This document shows positions 18,129 to 25,969 of a stretch of DNA of 64,000 nucleotides, piece after piece. Below the pieces are notes generated by a model. That model saw only the letters and a list, made by a program, of their open reading frames with translations. It did not search any database and was not told the DNA's origin. The stretch spans positions 277,248 to 341,247 of the forward strand of contig NZ_VLLE01000004.1 of NCBI RefSeq assembly GCF_007830055.1, given 5' to 3'. Each line of letters starts with the position of its first letter. The first letter of the stretch is position 1. A program made the translations under genes and the position numbers. The stretch is from Lacibacter cauensis (GTDB lineage: Bacteria > Bacteroidota > Bacteroidia > Chitinophagales > Chitinophagaceae).

Positions 18129-20915
18129 TTACTTCGTCAAATCGTATGTAAAGCCAATTGTAAATGTTGTACCCGGTGTGTAGCTGTTCCATAAGCGATC
18201 AGTACCACGGGTAAACTTATTTTTAGCATCGATGTTCTCGTAGAAAAAGAAAGGCTGGTTGAAGATGTCGGATACTGCCAAACGCAACTCGCCTTTGTTC
18301 TTTAATACTTTGGTTGAAATCTGGAAGTCAACCAAATCTCTCGGGCGTTCGTAAATGTCATAGATCAACTGGTCTTTACCACCCGCCAATGCAAGACGTT
18401 GGCCGATTCTGTTATAGAGTAACGAAGCGTTTACTTTTCCTTTCTTATCGTTAAACTGCAAACCAACATTTACGAGGTAAGGCGATTGTCCCTGCAACGG
18501 ACGATTGAATGATTGTGCCTGGCCATTAGCACCTACACCCGATAACTGTACTGCAGAAGAAAGTACGGTTACATTGGTAAAGATGTTGAGCACATCAAGC
18601 TTCGGTGCAATAAAACCTAAACCCTTCCGCACTTCCACTTCAAAACCATAAGTCTTTGCTTCACCTGCATTCTGGAATTGGTAACGACGTACGCTACCTG
18701 CTGCCAACGCTCTCAACTCAATAGGATCAGCAAAGTGTTTATAGAAAACTGCAACCGAAACACCTTCGCTTGCTTTTGGATACCATTCGTAACGCAGATC
18801 TGCATTCCAGATATTGCTTCTGCGTAAAGTAGTATCGCCACTCACTGCATAGTTCTGTTCGTAATCGTAGAAAGAGAACGGAGCAATTTCACGGAACTCC
18901 GGACGGGCTACGGTACGGTAACCAGCCAAGCGTATCTGCTGTTTATCTTTTAAGCTGTAGCTTACGTTAAGTGAAGGAAGGATATCCCATTTGCTGGTGT
19001 TTACAATAACACGCTTTAAATCGGAACGGACTGTGGTTAAAAACTGCTGGAAATTTTCAACACGTGCTCCCCACACCAAACGAATTTTATCGGAGAACTT
19101 ATTATCGAACATCGCATAGCCATTGTTGATAATGCTTACACCAAAATATTTGTCTTCGTTTTGTGTTTCATCAGCATACACAAACTGTCCGTTACCAATG
19201 TACTGTTGCTTAAACACTTCGTTAAAGGGAAGCGTAAGCAAGCTGCTGTTGGTATTATCATCTAAACGGTAACGGAAATTTCTCGACTGGAAATCACGGA
19301 TGCGGATGAGTGTACCACCACCTGCTTTAAAGGTTTGCTTTTCGTCGGCCAGGGTAAATGGCACAGTTAAAGTACCACCACCGCCGTAAGAAAAATCTTT
19401 CAGGTTGCTGAAGAAACGACCTGTTTCGTCTGTAACCAATGAAAACGGATTGTTTGTTCCTGTGCTGCGCAGGTAAGAAACGGTACGCAGGTCGGGTTGT
19501 GCTTTTATATTGTAAGAGAAGTTACCATTTAACTTCAGCTTAATTCCTGATTTAGATAATTGCTGTTCTGCCTCCAGCTGCGAAGAAAGCAATGAACGCT
19601 GATTGAGATAGCTGCTGCGGAAGTTGATATCCTGACCATCCAGCAGGTTCTTACCGCTTCTTACATAGTAATTATCATCGTACAACTGGTTGTAAAGATT
19701 TTTGAAAGCTACTTTCAGTTTGCGGCTTGTAAATGCTACGTTGGCAACAGCACCTACACTTGTTGAAAAACGGTTCTGGTGATCTGTAAAGCTGCGTTCA
19801 ACAGTACCAACAAAGTCGTTGATGTTTCTGTTTACATCGTAAATGTTCTGTGCGTTACGGTAGGTAAGCCCGGTAATAAATCCAAACGAATTACCGTTGC
19901 TGAATTTGTATCCTTTACCGTAGGTAAGATTATAGCTTTGTATAGGTGCTGCTGTTATTTTACGTTCGTTAAATACATCCGAACGGAAAAGTTTTGATTG
20001 CTCAGCTTTTGCATCATCGCCGAGCTTTGCATATTGGTTGCGTGAAAGAAAACCTTCGGGTAAATTTCTTCTGCCATTATCAAAGCCAAACCAATCGCTT
20101 GTTTCACGTTGGTTGGTTACAAAATCTTTGAAGGTAGACTGTGTGTTGTAACCCAGGTTAATACCTATTGAAAGAATATCTTTTGTAGGAACATCTTTTG
20201 TCTGGATCTGCACCAAACCACCTGCAAACTCACCTGTTAAATCGGGTGTTGCTGTTTTGTTGATGATGATGTTATCGATGAGCTGCGAAGGAATTACATC
20301 GAATGAAAAAGCTTTCTTATCAGGTTCAGAAGAAGGCAGCTGTGCACCATTGATGAGTGCCTGGTTGTAACGATCGCTTAAACCACGAACAATTACAAAC
20401 TTATTATCCTGGATAGAGGCACCGCTTACACGCTTTAATACTTCACCGGTGTTTTTATCGGGCGTACGGCGGATGAAATCGGCAGAAAGACCACTTGATA
20501 AAGAAGTATTGTTGCGCTGAAAACTTAATAAACCTGATGTGTTTTCTTTACGGGCTGTACTGCGGATAACGATTTCTGTACCTTCTTTCGCTGCAACAGT
20601 AAGCAAAATGGTAATTACGTTCTCTTCAATATTATTCTTTACTTCTACTTCGTCAACCATTTTGGTTTGGTAACCAACAGCAGTTACAGTAAGTGTATAT
20701 TTTTTTCCCTGTTCGAGATTTACTGAAAAGCGGCCTTCAATATCTGCAGCAATTGATTTGCTTATTTCATTAACTGTAATTGAAGCTCCTGCTACAGGTT
20801 CGTTTTTCTGGTTGAGCACACGGCCATTTAACCTTGAGGTTTGAGCGGTTGCCGAAAAGGCAACAAGTACAAGTGTAAAAAGGGTAAGCAGTAATCCTTT
20901 AAAATTCCTTTGCAT
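18129..20915 (-). CDS. TonB-dependent outer-membrane receptor of the phosphate island
   Basis: The ATG at 20915 opens a signal peptide (MQRNFKGLLLTLFTL) ending in ATAQ; an in-frame start 21 bases upstream falls inside the promoter. The 928-residue protein has a CarboxypepD_reg-like domain (about 25-115), a plug (RTPDKNTGEVLKRVSG, FVIVRGLSDRYNQALING, ending near GGLVQIQTKD) and a long beta-barrel ending in an aromatic TFTIGFTYDLTK. Such receptors import large or scarce substrates with energy from TonB-ExbBD. The promoter carries a six-box Pho-like array, and the lipoprotein gene follows. It probably takes up a phosphorus-containing substrate; inferred from context only. Confidence 0.88.
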   Translation of the reverse strand: MQRNFKGLLLTLFTLVLVAFSATAQTSRLNGRVLNQKNEPVAGASITVNEISKSIAADIEGRFSVNLEQGKKYTLTVTAVGYQTKMVDEVEVKNNIEENVITILLTVAAKEGTEIVIRSTARKENTSGLLSFQRNNTSLSSGLSADFIRRTPDKNTGEVLKRVSGASIQDNKFVIVRGLSDRYNQALINGAQLPSSEPDKKAFSFDVIPSQLIDNIIINKTATPDLTGEFAGGLVQIQTKDVPTKDILSIGINLGYNTQSTFKDFVTNQRETSDWFGFDNGRRNLPEGFLSRNQYAKLGDDAKAEQSKLFRSDVFNERKITAAPIQSYNLTYGKGYKFSNGNSFGFITGLTYRNAQNIYDVNRNINDFVGTVERSFTDHQNRFSTSVGAVANVAFTSRKLKVAFKNLYNQLYDDNYYVRSGKNLLDGQDINFRSSYLNQRSLLSSQLEAEQQLSKSGIKLKLNGNFSYNIKAQPDLRTVSYLRSTGTNNPFSLVTDETGRFFSNLKDFSYGGGGTLTVPFTLADEKQTFKAGGGTLIRIRDFQSRNFRYRLDDNTNSSLLTLPFNEVFKQQYIGNGQFVYADETQNEDKYFGVSIINNGYAMFDNKFSDKIRLVWGARVENFQQFLTTVRSDLKRVIVNTSKWDILPSLNVSYSLKDKQQIRLAGYRTVARPEFREIAPFSFYDYEQNYAVSGDTTLRRSNIWNADLRYEWYPKASEGVSVAVFYKHFADPIELRALAAGSVRRYQFQNAGEAKTYGFEVEVRKGLGFIAPKLDVLNIFTNVTVLSSAVQLSGVGANGQAQSFNRPLQGQSPYLVNVGLQFNDKKGKVNASLLYNRIGQRLALAGGKDQLIYDIYERPRDLVDFQISTKVLKNKGELRLAVSDIFNQPFFFYENIDAKNKFTRGTDRLWNSYTPGTTFTIGFTYDLTK

Positions 20916-20933
20916 AGTATCTATTTGATGCTG

Positions 20934-20961
20934 CAAAAGAACTCCTGCTATGTTATGCCAA
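20934..20961 (-). promoter_or_regulatory. Promoter of the TonB receptor gene
   Basis: On the minus strand a TTG (20959-20961) is separated by exactly 17 bases from TTCTTTTG (20934-20941), which matches the Bacteroidota -33/-7 pattern TTG-N17-TAnnTTTG at all but one fixed base. It overlaps the operator array and lies 19 bases ahead of the chosen ATG. The porin gene has the same spacing. Confidence 0.7.
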
Positions 20962-21010
20962 CGTAAAGCCCATGTTAAGGAACTATTACCTGCATGTTAA
21001 GCCAATATTA
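20949..21010 (-). promoter_or_regulatory. Six-box direct-repeat operator, Pho-box-like
   Basis: Six 7-bp boxes start every 11 bp: on the plus strand TGTTATG (20949), CGTAAAG (20960), TGTTAAG (20971), TATTACC (20982), TGTTAAG (20993) and TATTAAC (21004). In the sense of the receptor gene the core is CTTAACA. A 7-bp box with a 4-bp spacer is the PhoB layout, and TTAACA is the Bacillus PhoP consensus. The boxes run up to and across the -33 TTG, as Pho boxes do in promoters that need an activator. Box matches and period are seen; the binding protein is inferred. Confidence 0.75.
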
Positions 21011-21023
21011 ACAACCCTAACAA

Positions 21024-21058
21024 AAAGGCGTTCTGCATGAGTTATGCAGAACGCCTTT
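21024..21058 (-). terminator. Terminator of the phosphate porin gene
   Basis: A perfect 15-bp stem (AAAGGCGTTCTGCAT / ATGCAGAACGCCTTT) with loop GAGTT. On the minus strand it is followed by TTTGTTA. It lies 24 bp after the porin stop and isolates the porin from the receptor operator that follows at once. Confidence 0.9.
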
Positions 21059-21081
21059 CGATATGCGTAAGCTTGTTTTAT

Positions 21082-22389
21082 TTAAAACCGGAACTGCAGT
21101 CTACAAGTAAGTACATTGTCTTTCAAATCGCCGGTATACCCGTTGATAGCTGTAGTCTCATTCTTTACAAATGCATAATATAAGATCAACTTTACATTTT
21201 CGGTAATATAGTTGGCATAGCCTACACCCAAGGTGTTGTATTTAATATTTGCTGCCGAAAGGTTGGCCCCTGCCGCACCAATTTGTTTACCCTTTACATC
21301 TGTATTCGGATCGTACCAATCGTACTTGAGCAGCAACTGGTGCTTATCGCTGAAGAGATGCTGCAGAAAATAAATATAGGCACCGTTGAACTTACGTACA
21401 TGAAACCCATCCGTACCGGTAACCAGCGCTGCAGGAGTTTCGGAGCTGTTGGCCGAACCGGTTTGTGTACCCTGGATGTATTCGCCCCGCAGCTCAGTAA
21501 AGCCTTTCCTGTTTTTAAATTTCAGCTGTACATCGGCACCATAATAGCGGCGGGGAGAAACGGCCCCGATGTTGGTGAGCGACGAATCGACCTGCATTTT
21601 TTCAATGCCGCCGGTATTTACAACGTTGTATTTGTATTTGGTGTTTTGCAAAAGTCCGCCATGCAACAGGGATATACCGCCCGAGAGGATCATTTTTTTA
21701 CCCAAGGGATAAGGCTTTAATGCCAAACGTGCTATCAGGTCCTTGCTGTTATCAAATTCGCCGGTGGCATTAATACCCTGGCCATTGAATAAACCCAGAT
21801 CCATTTTCAGGTAGCGGAGCTTCGCATCTTTTTTCCGTTGCTCAAAGGTGACCATGGCACCAAGATCACGCTCGCTTTTCATTAAGGTCTGGCTCATGCG
21901 TCCACGCTCAGGTGTTTCACGATCGCTGCTGCTCAGGTTTACTTCGTACCCGAACGGGCGGGCAAACATACCTGTGGTGAAAGCAAAGGACTGGTATTTG
22001 TTTTCGAATATGCGGCCCCACACATCCCGTATGGTAAAGCCACGTTCATTTACATCGAACTGGAAAACGATTTGCACACCGGGTTTGGTTTCTTTGCCAA
22101 AATGAACATAATCAATACGTACACGGCTGCGGCGTAAGGTAAACCGGTTATTAACATTGGTACCAAAATCGGGACCTTCGAAGGTTTTAATCCCTTTACT
22201 TTCAGCAATCTGAAACTGAGGCTGGATGTAACCGGAGAAGCGGAGGTGATCGAACTTTTTGTAAATACCCAACATGCCTTTGCCGGCATCTTTGGTGGTA
22301 TCAATCATGTCCATGAGAAACTGAGCCCTGGCAGCCATGGGCAACGTACATAACAGGAGCAGGAATGCCCTGTACATTGATTTAGTCAT
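21082..22389 (-). CDS. Phosphate-selective porin, OprP/OprO family
   Basis: The ATG at 22389 starts a signal peptide (MTKSMYRAFLLLLCTLPMAARA) and has AAGGA about 7 bases upstream; the longer frame to 22437 crosses the promoter. The 435-residue barrel begins with FSGYIQPQFQ, continues with FTLRRSRVRIDYVHFG and VVFQFDVNERGFTIRDVWGRI, and ends YTGDLKDNVLTCRLQFRF with a terminal Phe. This is the order seen in the OprP/OprO family (Porin_O_P), which let phosphate or polyphosphate through the outer membrane. It is divergent from the DUF47-PiT pair and carries a four-box Pho-like array at its promoter. Confidence 0.88.
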   Translation of the reverse strand: MTKSMYRAFLLLLCTLPMAARAQFLMDMIDTTKDAGKGMLGIYKKFDHLRFSGYIQPQFQIAESKGIKTFEGPDFGTNVNNRFTLRRSRVRIDYVHFGKETKPGVQIVFQFDVNERGFTIRDVWGRIFENKYQSFAFTTGMFARPFGYEVNLSSSDRETPERGRMSQTLMKSERDLGAMVTFEQRKKDAKLRYLKMDLGLFNGQGINATGEFDNSKDLIARLALKPYPLGKKMILSGGISLLHGGLLQNTKYKYNVVNTGGIEKMQVDSSLTNIGAVSPRRYYGADVQLKFKNRKGFTELRGEYIQGTQTGSANSSETPAALVTGTDGFHVRKFNGAYIYFLQHLFSDKHQLLLKYDWYDPNTDVKGKQIGAAGANLSAANIKYNTLGVGYANYITENVKLILYYAFVKNETTAINGYTGDLKDNVLTCRLQFRF

Positions 22390-22409
22390 AATAATTTCCT
22401 TAAGCGCCG

Positions 22410-22437
22410 CAAAGGTATAAAACCGGTTACGGGCCAA
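22410..22437 (-). promoter_or_regulatory. Promoter of the phosphate porin gene
   Basis: On the minus strand TTG (22435-22437), 17 bases, then TACCTTTG (22410-22417), a full match to TTG-N17-TAnnTTTG. The expected start lies about 16 bases before the ATG at 22389. The last operator box abuts the TTG. Confidence 0.75.
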
Positions 22438-22477
22438 TGTTAAGCCTTCGTTACCCCTGTGTTAAGAAATCATTAAC
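22438..22477 (-). promoter_or_regulatory. Four-box direct-repeat operator, Pho-box-like
   Basis: Boxes on the plus strand start every 11 bp: TGTTAAG (22438), CGTTACC (22449), TGTTAAG (22460), CATTAAC (22471). The order of box types (TGTTAAG, xxTTACC, TGTTAAG, xATTAAC) is the same as in boxes 3 to 6 of the array at 20971-21010. In porin sense the array ends in CTTAACA directly against TTGG of the -33 element. It could also serve the divergent DUF47-PiT transcript, whose -7 element lies 37 bp away. Confidence 0.75.
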
Positions 22478-22513
22478 AAAGCCTGCCTACTGTACTGCGG
22501 CGGGCCAAAAAAC

Positions 22514-22521
22514 TACCTTTG
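22514..22521 (+). promoter_or_regulatory. Candidate -7 element of the DUF47-PiT operon
   Basis: TACCTTTG is a full match to TAnnTTTG, 15 bases ahead of the DUF47 ATG. No TTG is found 17 bases upstream (ACT instead), which fits a promoter that depends on an activator. Confidence 0.5.
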
Positions 22522-22536
22522 CGGAAATTTTAAAAC

Positions 22537-23187
22537 ATGTCAGGAATCAATTCTATTCTTAAAATTTTCCTCCCAAAAGACCGTGTATTTTACCAGTTGT
22601 TTGAAGAAGTAGCTACAACTGTTGTTGAAATGTCGCACTTGCTTAAGAAACTCGTTAAAGAACCTTCATTTGAAGAACGTGAAAAAATCATTGCACAAAT
22701 TGAAGACCTCGAACACAAGAACGACGACCTTACGCATAAAATTTTTACTGAATTAAGCCGCAATTTTATTACTCCGTTCGATCGTGAGGATATTCACTAC
22801 CTGGCCAATGCCATGGATGATGTAGCTGATTATATTTTCGCTTCTGCCAAGAAGATCAACTTCTACCGTGTAGATCCTTTACACGAAAGCTTCAGCAAGT
22901 TTGCAGATTTAATTGCACAGGGTTCTGAAAATATTAAGACAGCCATTTTTGAACTGAAAGACATGAAGAACATGCGCCAGATTACAGATGCGCTGGTTCG
23001 TGTAAACAGTATCGAAAACCAGGCTGACGATGTATTTGATATGAGCATTGAGCGTTTGTTTGCAACAGAATCTGATGCGAAAGAAGTGATCAAGAAGAGA
23101 GAGATTTACCAGGTAATGGAAAATGCAACCGATAAGTGCGAAGATGCTGCAAACGTGATTGAAAGCATTATCGTTAAATACGCATAA
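22537..23187 (+). CDS. DUF47 PhoU-like regulator of phosphate transport
   Basis: A cytoplasmic all-helical protein of 216 residues. Repeated acidic helix motifs (EDLEHKNDDLTHKIF, FITPFDREDIHYLANAMDDVADYI, SIENQADDVFD, ATDKCEDAANVIE) are those of the DUF47 branch of the PhoU superfamily, which bind metal clusters with E/D-rich repeats. Members are found next to PiT transporters and are thought to control them. The PiT gene follows after 100 bp in the same direction. Confidence 0.93.
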   Translation: MSGINSILKIFLPKDRVFYQLFEEVATTVVEMSHLLKKLVKEPSFEEREKIIAQIEDLEHKNDDLTHKIFTELSRNFITPFDREDIHYLANAMDDVADYIFASAKKINFYRVDPLHESFSKFADLIAQGSENIKTAIFELKDMKNMRQITDALVRVNSIENQADDVFDMSIERLFATESDAKEVIKKREIYQVMENATDKCEDAANVIESIIVKYA

Positions 23188-23188
23188 C

Positions 23189-23282
23189 CCAATTTGAAAA
23201 TTGGTTAATGTACCAATTTGAAAATGCACATCATTCAGGTGTAATCATTTTCAAATTTTCAAATTCATTCATTTTCAAATTG
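23189..23282. repeat. AT-rich inverted and direct repeats between DUF47 and PiT
   Basis: The 100-bp gap is nearly all repeat. CCAATTTGAAAA occurs at 23189 and 23213, and its complement TTTTCAAATT recurs at 23248, 23256 (overlapping) and 23272. CAATTTGAAAATG (23214-23226) and CATTTTCAAATTG (23270-23282) are a perfect 13-bp inverted pair that would fold the mRNA just before the PiT start. It may be a small palindromic repeat element or an RNA structure controlling PiT. The pairing is seen; the role is not known. Confidence 0.7.
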
Positions 23283-23287
23283 CATTT

Positions 23288-24997
23288 ATGACTCTTCTTA
23301 TCGTAATTATAGCGCTGGCGCTCATCTTCGATTACATCAATGGTTTTCACGATGCAGCCAATTCCATTGCCACCGTTGTATCAACAAAAGTATTAACGCC
23401 TTTCCAGGCGGTTTTATGGGCAGCATTCTTTAATGCCATGGCCTATTTTATTTTTAAAGATCATGCCGTAGCCAACTCTGTTAGTAAAACAGTACAGAAA
23501 GAGTTTATTACACTACCTGTCATTCTTGCCGGTTTAATAGCTGCTATTTTCTGGAACCTGCTTACCTGGTGGTATGGTATTCCTTCTTCATCTTCACACA
23601 CCCTTATTGGTGGTATGGCCGGTTCGGCTATTACGCATGCCATTGTTACCAAAGGCTGGGGTGTTGGCTGGTCGAAAATTGTAGAAACAGATATCATTCT
23701 CGATACCGTTCTGTTCATCTTCTTTGCACCGATTATTGGTATGCTCATTTCCATATTTATCACCATTGTTACGGTGATGCGGAATCTGTGGCTGCGGCTT
23801 GCGGTTATTGCATTGGCAACCACCATTACGGTTGTGCTGTTCGATCGTTTTGAAAGTAACAAAATGGATCAGAACCTGCAGAAGTTTTTAAAAGTTGACA
23901 AGTATAAAAAAGAAGTAAAAACAGCGGAGGAAAAACTGAAGAGTAATCCAAACGACGCTGCTGCGCTTGCTGCTTATACTACCGGCAAAGAAAAACTGGA
24001 TAAAGCATTACCCAACTACAACAAGATACTGGCCCTGGTACACGATTTTGATAAACTGGGTGCCAACGGTATTGCAAAAGCTGCCGCCGATTCGGGTTGG
24101 CTGAAAGATATTGAAGCGAGCCGTTTGAAGGATGATGTACGCAATGCCAACGATTACCTGATTATGGAGGCCCGTTCTACTGAAGATGCGGCTGTTAAAA
24201 AGGAATTCGACATCGCCAAAGAAAAAACAGAGCTGTATAAAGATCCTCTTAAACTGTATTTCAAAAAAGAAATCAGTGCAGACAGTGCAATTGCGCTCAT
24301 GAGTGCAATCTATCCCATTAAAGATGCCAATAAAGAAAAAGTAAAGTCGAAGATTGAAAAGTTCAGTGCAGAAAAAGCGCTGGCAAAAGACATCGACAAA
24401 GCGGATAACAGCACGATTGTGTGGGGTATTATTTTCACGGCTATCTTCTTCGGCCTGGTTTACTTGTATGTGGAAAAAGTACGCACACCAACTGCCTATA
24501 AAGTTGCCAATATGTTTAAGAAGCTGCAGCTCTTCAGTTCGGCAGCCTTCAGTATTGGTCATGGCGGTAACGATGCGCAGAAAGTGATGGGTATTATTGG
24601 CGCTGCTTTAATTGCCAGCGGCAGTATTCAAAACTTCTCCGACTTACCACACTGGGTGCCTGTAGCCTGTTACTTAGCTATTGGTATTGGTACCATGAGT
24701 GGTGGCTGGAAGATTGTAAAAACCATGGGTACCAAAATCACCAAGGTTACACCGCTGGAAGGTGTGGCGGCAGAAACAGCCGGTGCGTTCACCCTTTTCT
24801 TTACAGGGCAAATGGGTATACCGGTTTCAACCACGCATACCATTACCGGCAGTATTATGGGTGTGGGTGCCACCAAACGTTTAAGTGCAGTGCGTTGGGG
24901 CGTTACCGTTAACCTGCTTTGGGCGTGGATTTTAACCATTCCTGTAAGTGCGGTGCTTGCGGCCATTGCCTACCTCATCGTTAATTTATTCCTGTAA
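23288..24997 (+). CDS. pit: PiT family inorganic phosphate transporter
   Basis: An inner-membrane phosphate:cation symporter of 569 residues. The two inverted PiT signature regions are present: GFHDAANSIATVVSTKVL near residue 20 and GHGGNDAQKVMGIIGAAL near 425, with GIPSSSSHTLIGG and GIPVSTTHTITGS. Between helices at about residue 190 and 375 there is a charged, coiled-coil-like cytoplasmic insert of some 180 residues, larger than in most bacterial members. It follows DUF47 in one operon and lies in the phosphate island. A terminator follows its stop. Confidence 0.95.
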   Translation: MTLLIVIIALALIFDYINGFHDAANSIATVVSTKVLTPFQAVLWAAFFNAMAYFIFKDHAVANSVSKTVQKEFITLPVILAGLIAAIFWNLLTWWYGIPSSSSHTLIGGMAGSAITHAIVTKGWGVGWSKIVETDIILDTVLFIFFAPIIGMLISIFITIVTVMRNLWLRLAVIALATTITVVLFDRFESNKMDQNLQKFLKVDKYKKEVKTAEEKLKSNPNDAAALAAYTTGKEKLDKALPNYNKILALVHDFDKLGANGIAKAAADSGWLKDIEASRLKDDVRNANDYLIMEARSTEDAAVKKEFDIAKEKTELYKDPLKLYFKKEISADSAIALMSAIYPIKDANKEKVKSKIEKFSAEKALAKDIDKADNSTIVWGIIFTAIFFGLVYLYVEKVRTPTAYKVANMFKKLQLFSSAAFSIGHGGNDAQKVMGIIGAALIASGSIQNFSDLPHWVPVACYLAIGIGTMSGGWKIVKTMGTKITKVTPLEGVAAETAGAFTLFFTGQMGIPVSTTHTITGSIMGVGATKRLSAVRWGVTVNLLWAWILTIPVSAVLAAIAYLIVNLFL

Positions 24998-25018
24998 TCA
25001 CAACGTCAATAAATAAAG

Positions 25019-25041
25019 AATCCAACCCCCAAGGTTGGATT
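25019..25041 (+). terminator. Terminator of the DUF47-PiT operon
   Basis: A 9-bp perfect stem AATCCAACC / GGTTGGATT with loop CCCAA, followed by TTTTATTTTT. Confidence 0.9.
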
Positions 25042-25090
25042 TTTTATTTTTGGCAGGTAGTTGCATCTTTGCGGCTCAACAAACAACTCC

Positions 25091-25954
25091 ATGAAAGGAA
25101 TCATATTGGCCGGAGGTTCCGGTACAAGATTACACCCGATTACGTTTGCCATCAGCAAACAGATTATGCCGATCTATGACAAACCCATGATCTATTATCC
25201 GCTTTCTGTTTTAATGATGGCGGGTATCCGTGAAATCTTAATCATTTCCACACCACAGGATTTACCCAATTTCAAACGATTGCTCGGCGATGGTAAGAAC
25301 TTAGGTATTAGTTTTACCTATGCGGAGCAGGCAGTGCCCAACGGACTGGCACAGGCCTTTGTTATTGGCGAAGAATTTATCGGCAATGATGATGTGGCAC
25401 TGGTACTGGGCGATAACATTTTCTACGGTGCAGGTTTGGGCAAACTGCTGGCCAATAATACCCAACCCGATGGCGGTATCATTTATGCGTATCATGTAAG
25501 TGATCCGGAACGTTACGGAGTGGTTGATTTTGATGAAAACTTTAATGCGCTGAGTATTGAAGAAAAACCGGAGCATCCGAAAAGCAATTATGCAGTGCCC
25601 GGCTTATACTTCTATGATAACGCTGTTGTGAAGATTGCCAAGGAATTGAAGCCCAGCCCCCGTGGTGAGTACGAGATTACCGATGTAAACAAAGAATACT
25701 TACGCCGTGGTAAACTGAAAGTATCGATCCTCGATCGTGGTACTGCCTGGCTCGATACCGGTACATTTGATTCGTTGATGCAGGCATCGCAGTTTGTACA
25801 GGTTATTGAACAACGCCAAGGTATTAAAATTGCGTGTATCGAAGAAATTGCATGGCGTAAAGGATTTATCAGCACCGAGCAATTAAAAGCATTGGCACAA
25901 CCGCTGCTGAAAAGCGGCTACGGTCAGTACCTCATGAACCTGATTAAAGCATAA
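25091..25954 (+). CDS. rmlA: Glucose-1-phosphate thymidylyltransferase
   Basis: Makes dTDP-glucose from dTTP and glucose-1-phosphate, the first step of dTDP-rhamnose and related sugars. The ATG at 25091 opens directly into [16 protein letters not shown], the nucleotide-binding loop (GG at 8-9, GTR 11-13); upstream in-frame codons have no family match. Further hallmarks are [48 protein letters not shown] and [14 protein letters not shown]. At 287 residues it is of normal length. galE follows 15 bp later. Confidence 0.95.
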   Translation: MKGIILAGGSGTRLHPITFAISKQIMPIYDKPMIYYPLSVLMMAGIREILIISTPQDLPNFKRLLGDGKNLGISFTYAEQAVPNGLAQAFVIGEEFIGNDDVALVLGDNIFYGAGLGKLLANNTQPDGGIIYAYHVSDPERYGVVDFDENFNALSIEEKPEHPKSNYAVPGLYFYDNAVVKIAKELKPSPRGEYEITDVNKEYLRRGKLKVSILDRGTAWLDTGTFDSLMQASQFVQVIEQRQGIKIACIEEIAWRKGFISTEQLKALAQPLLKSGYGQYLMNLIKA

Positions 25955-25969
25955 AGAACACTTTATACA

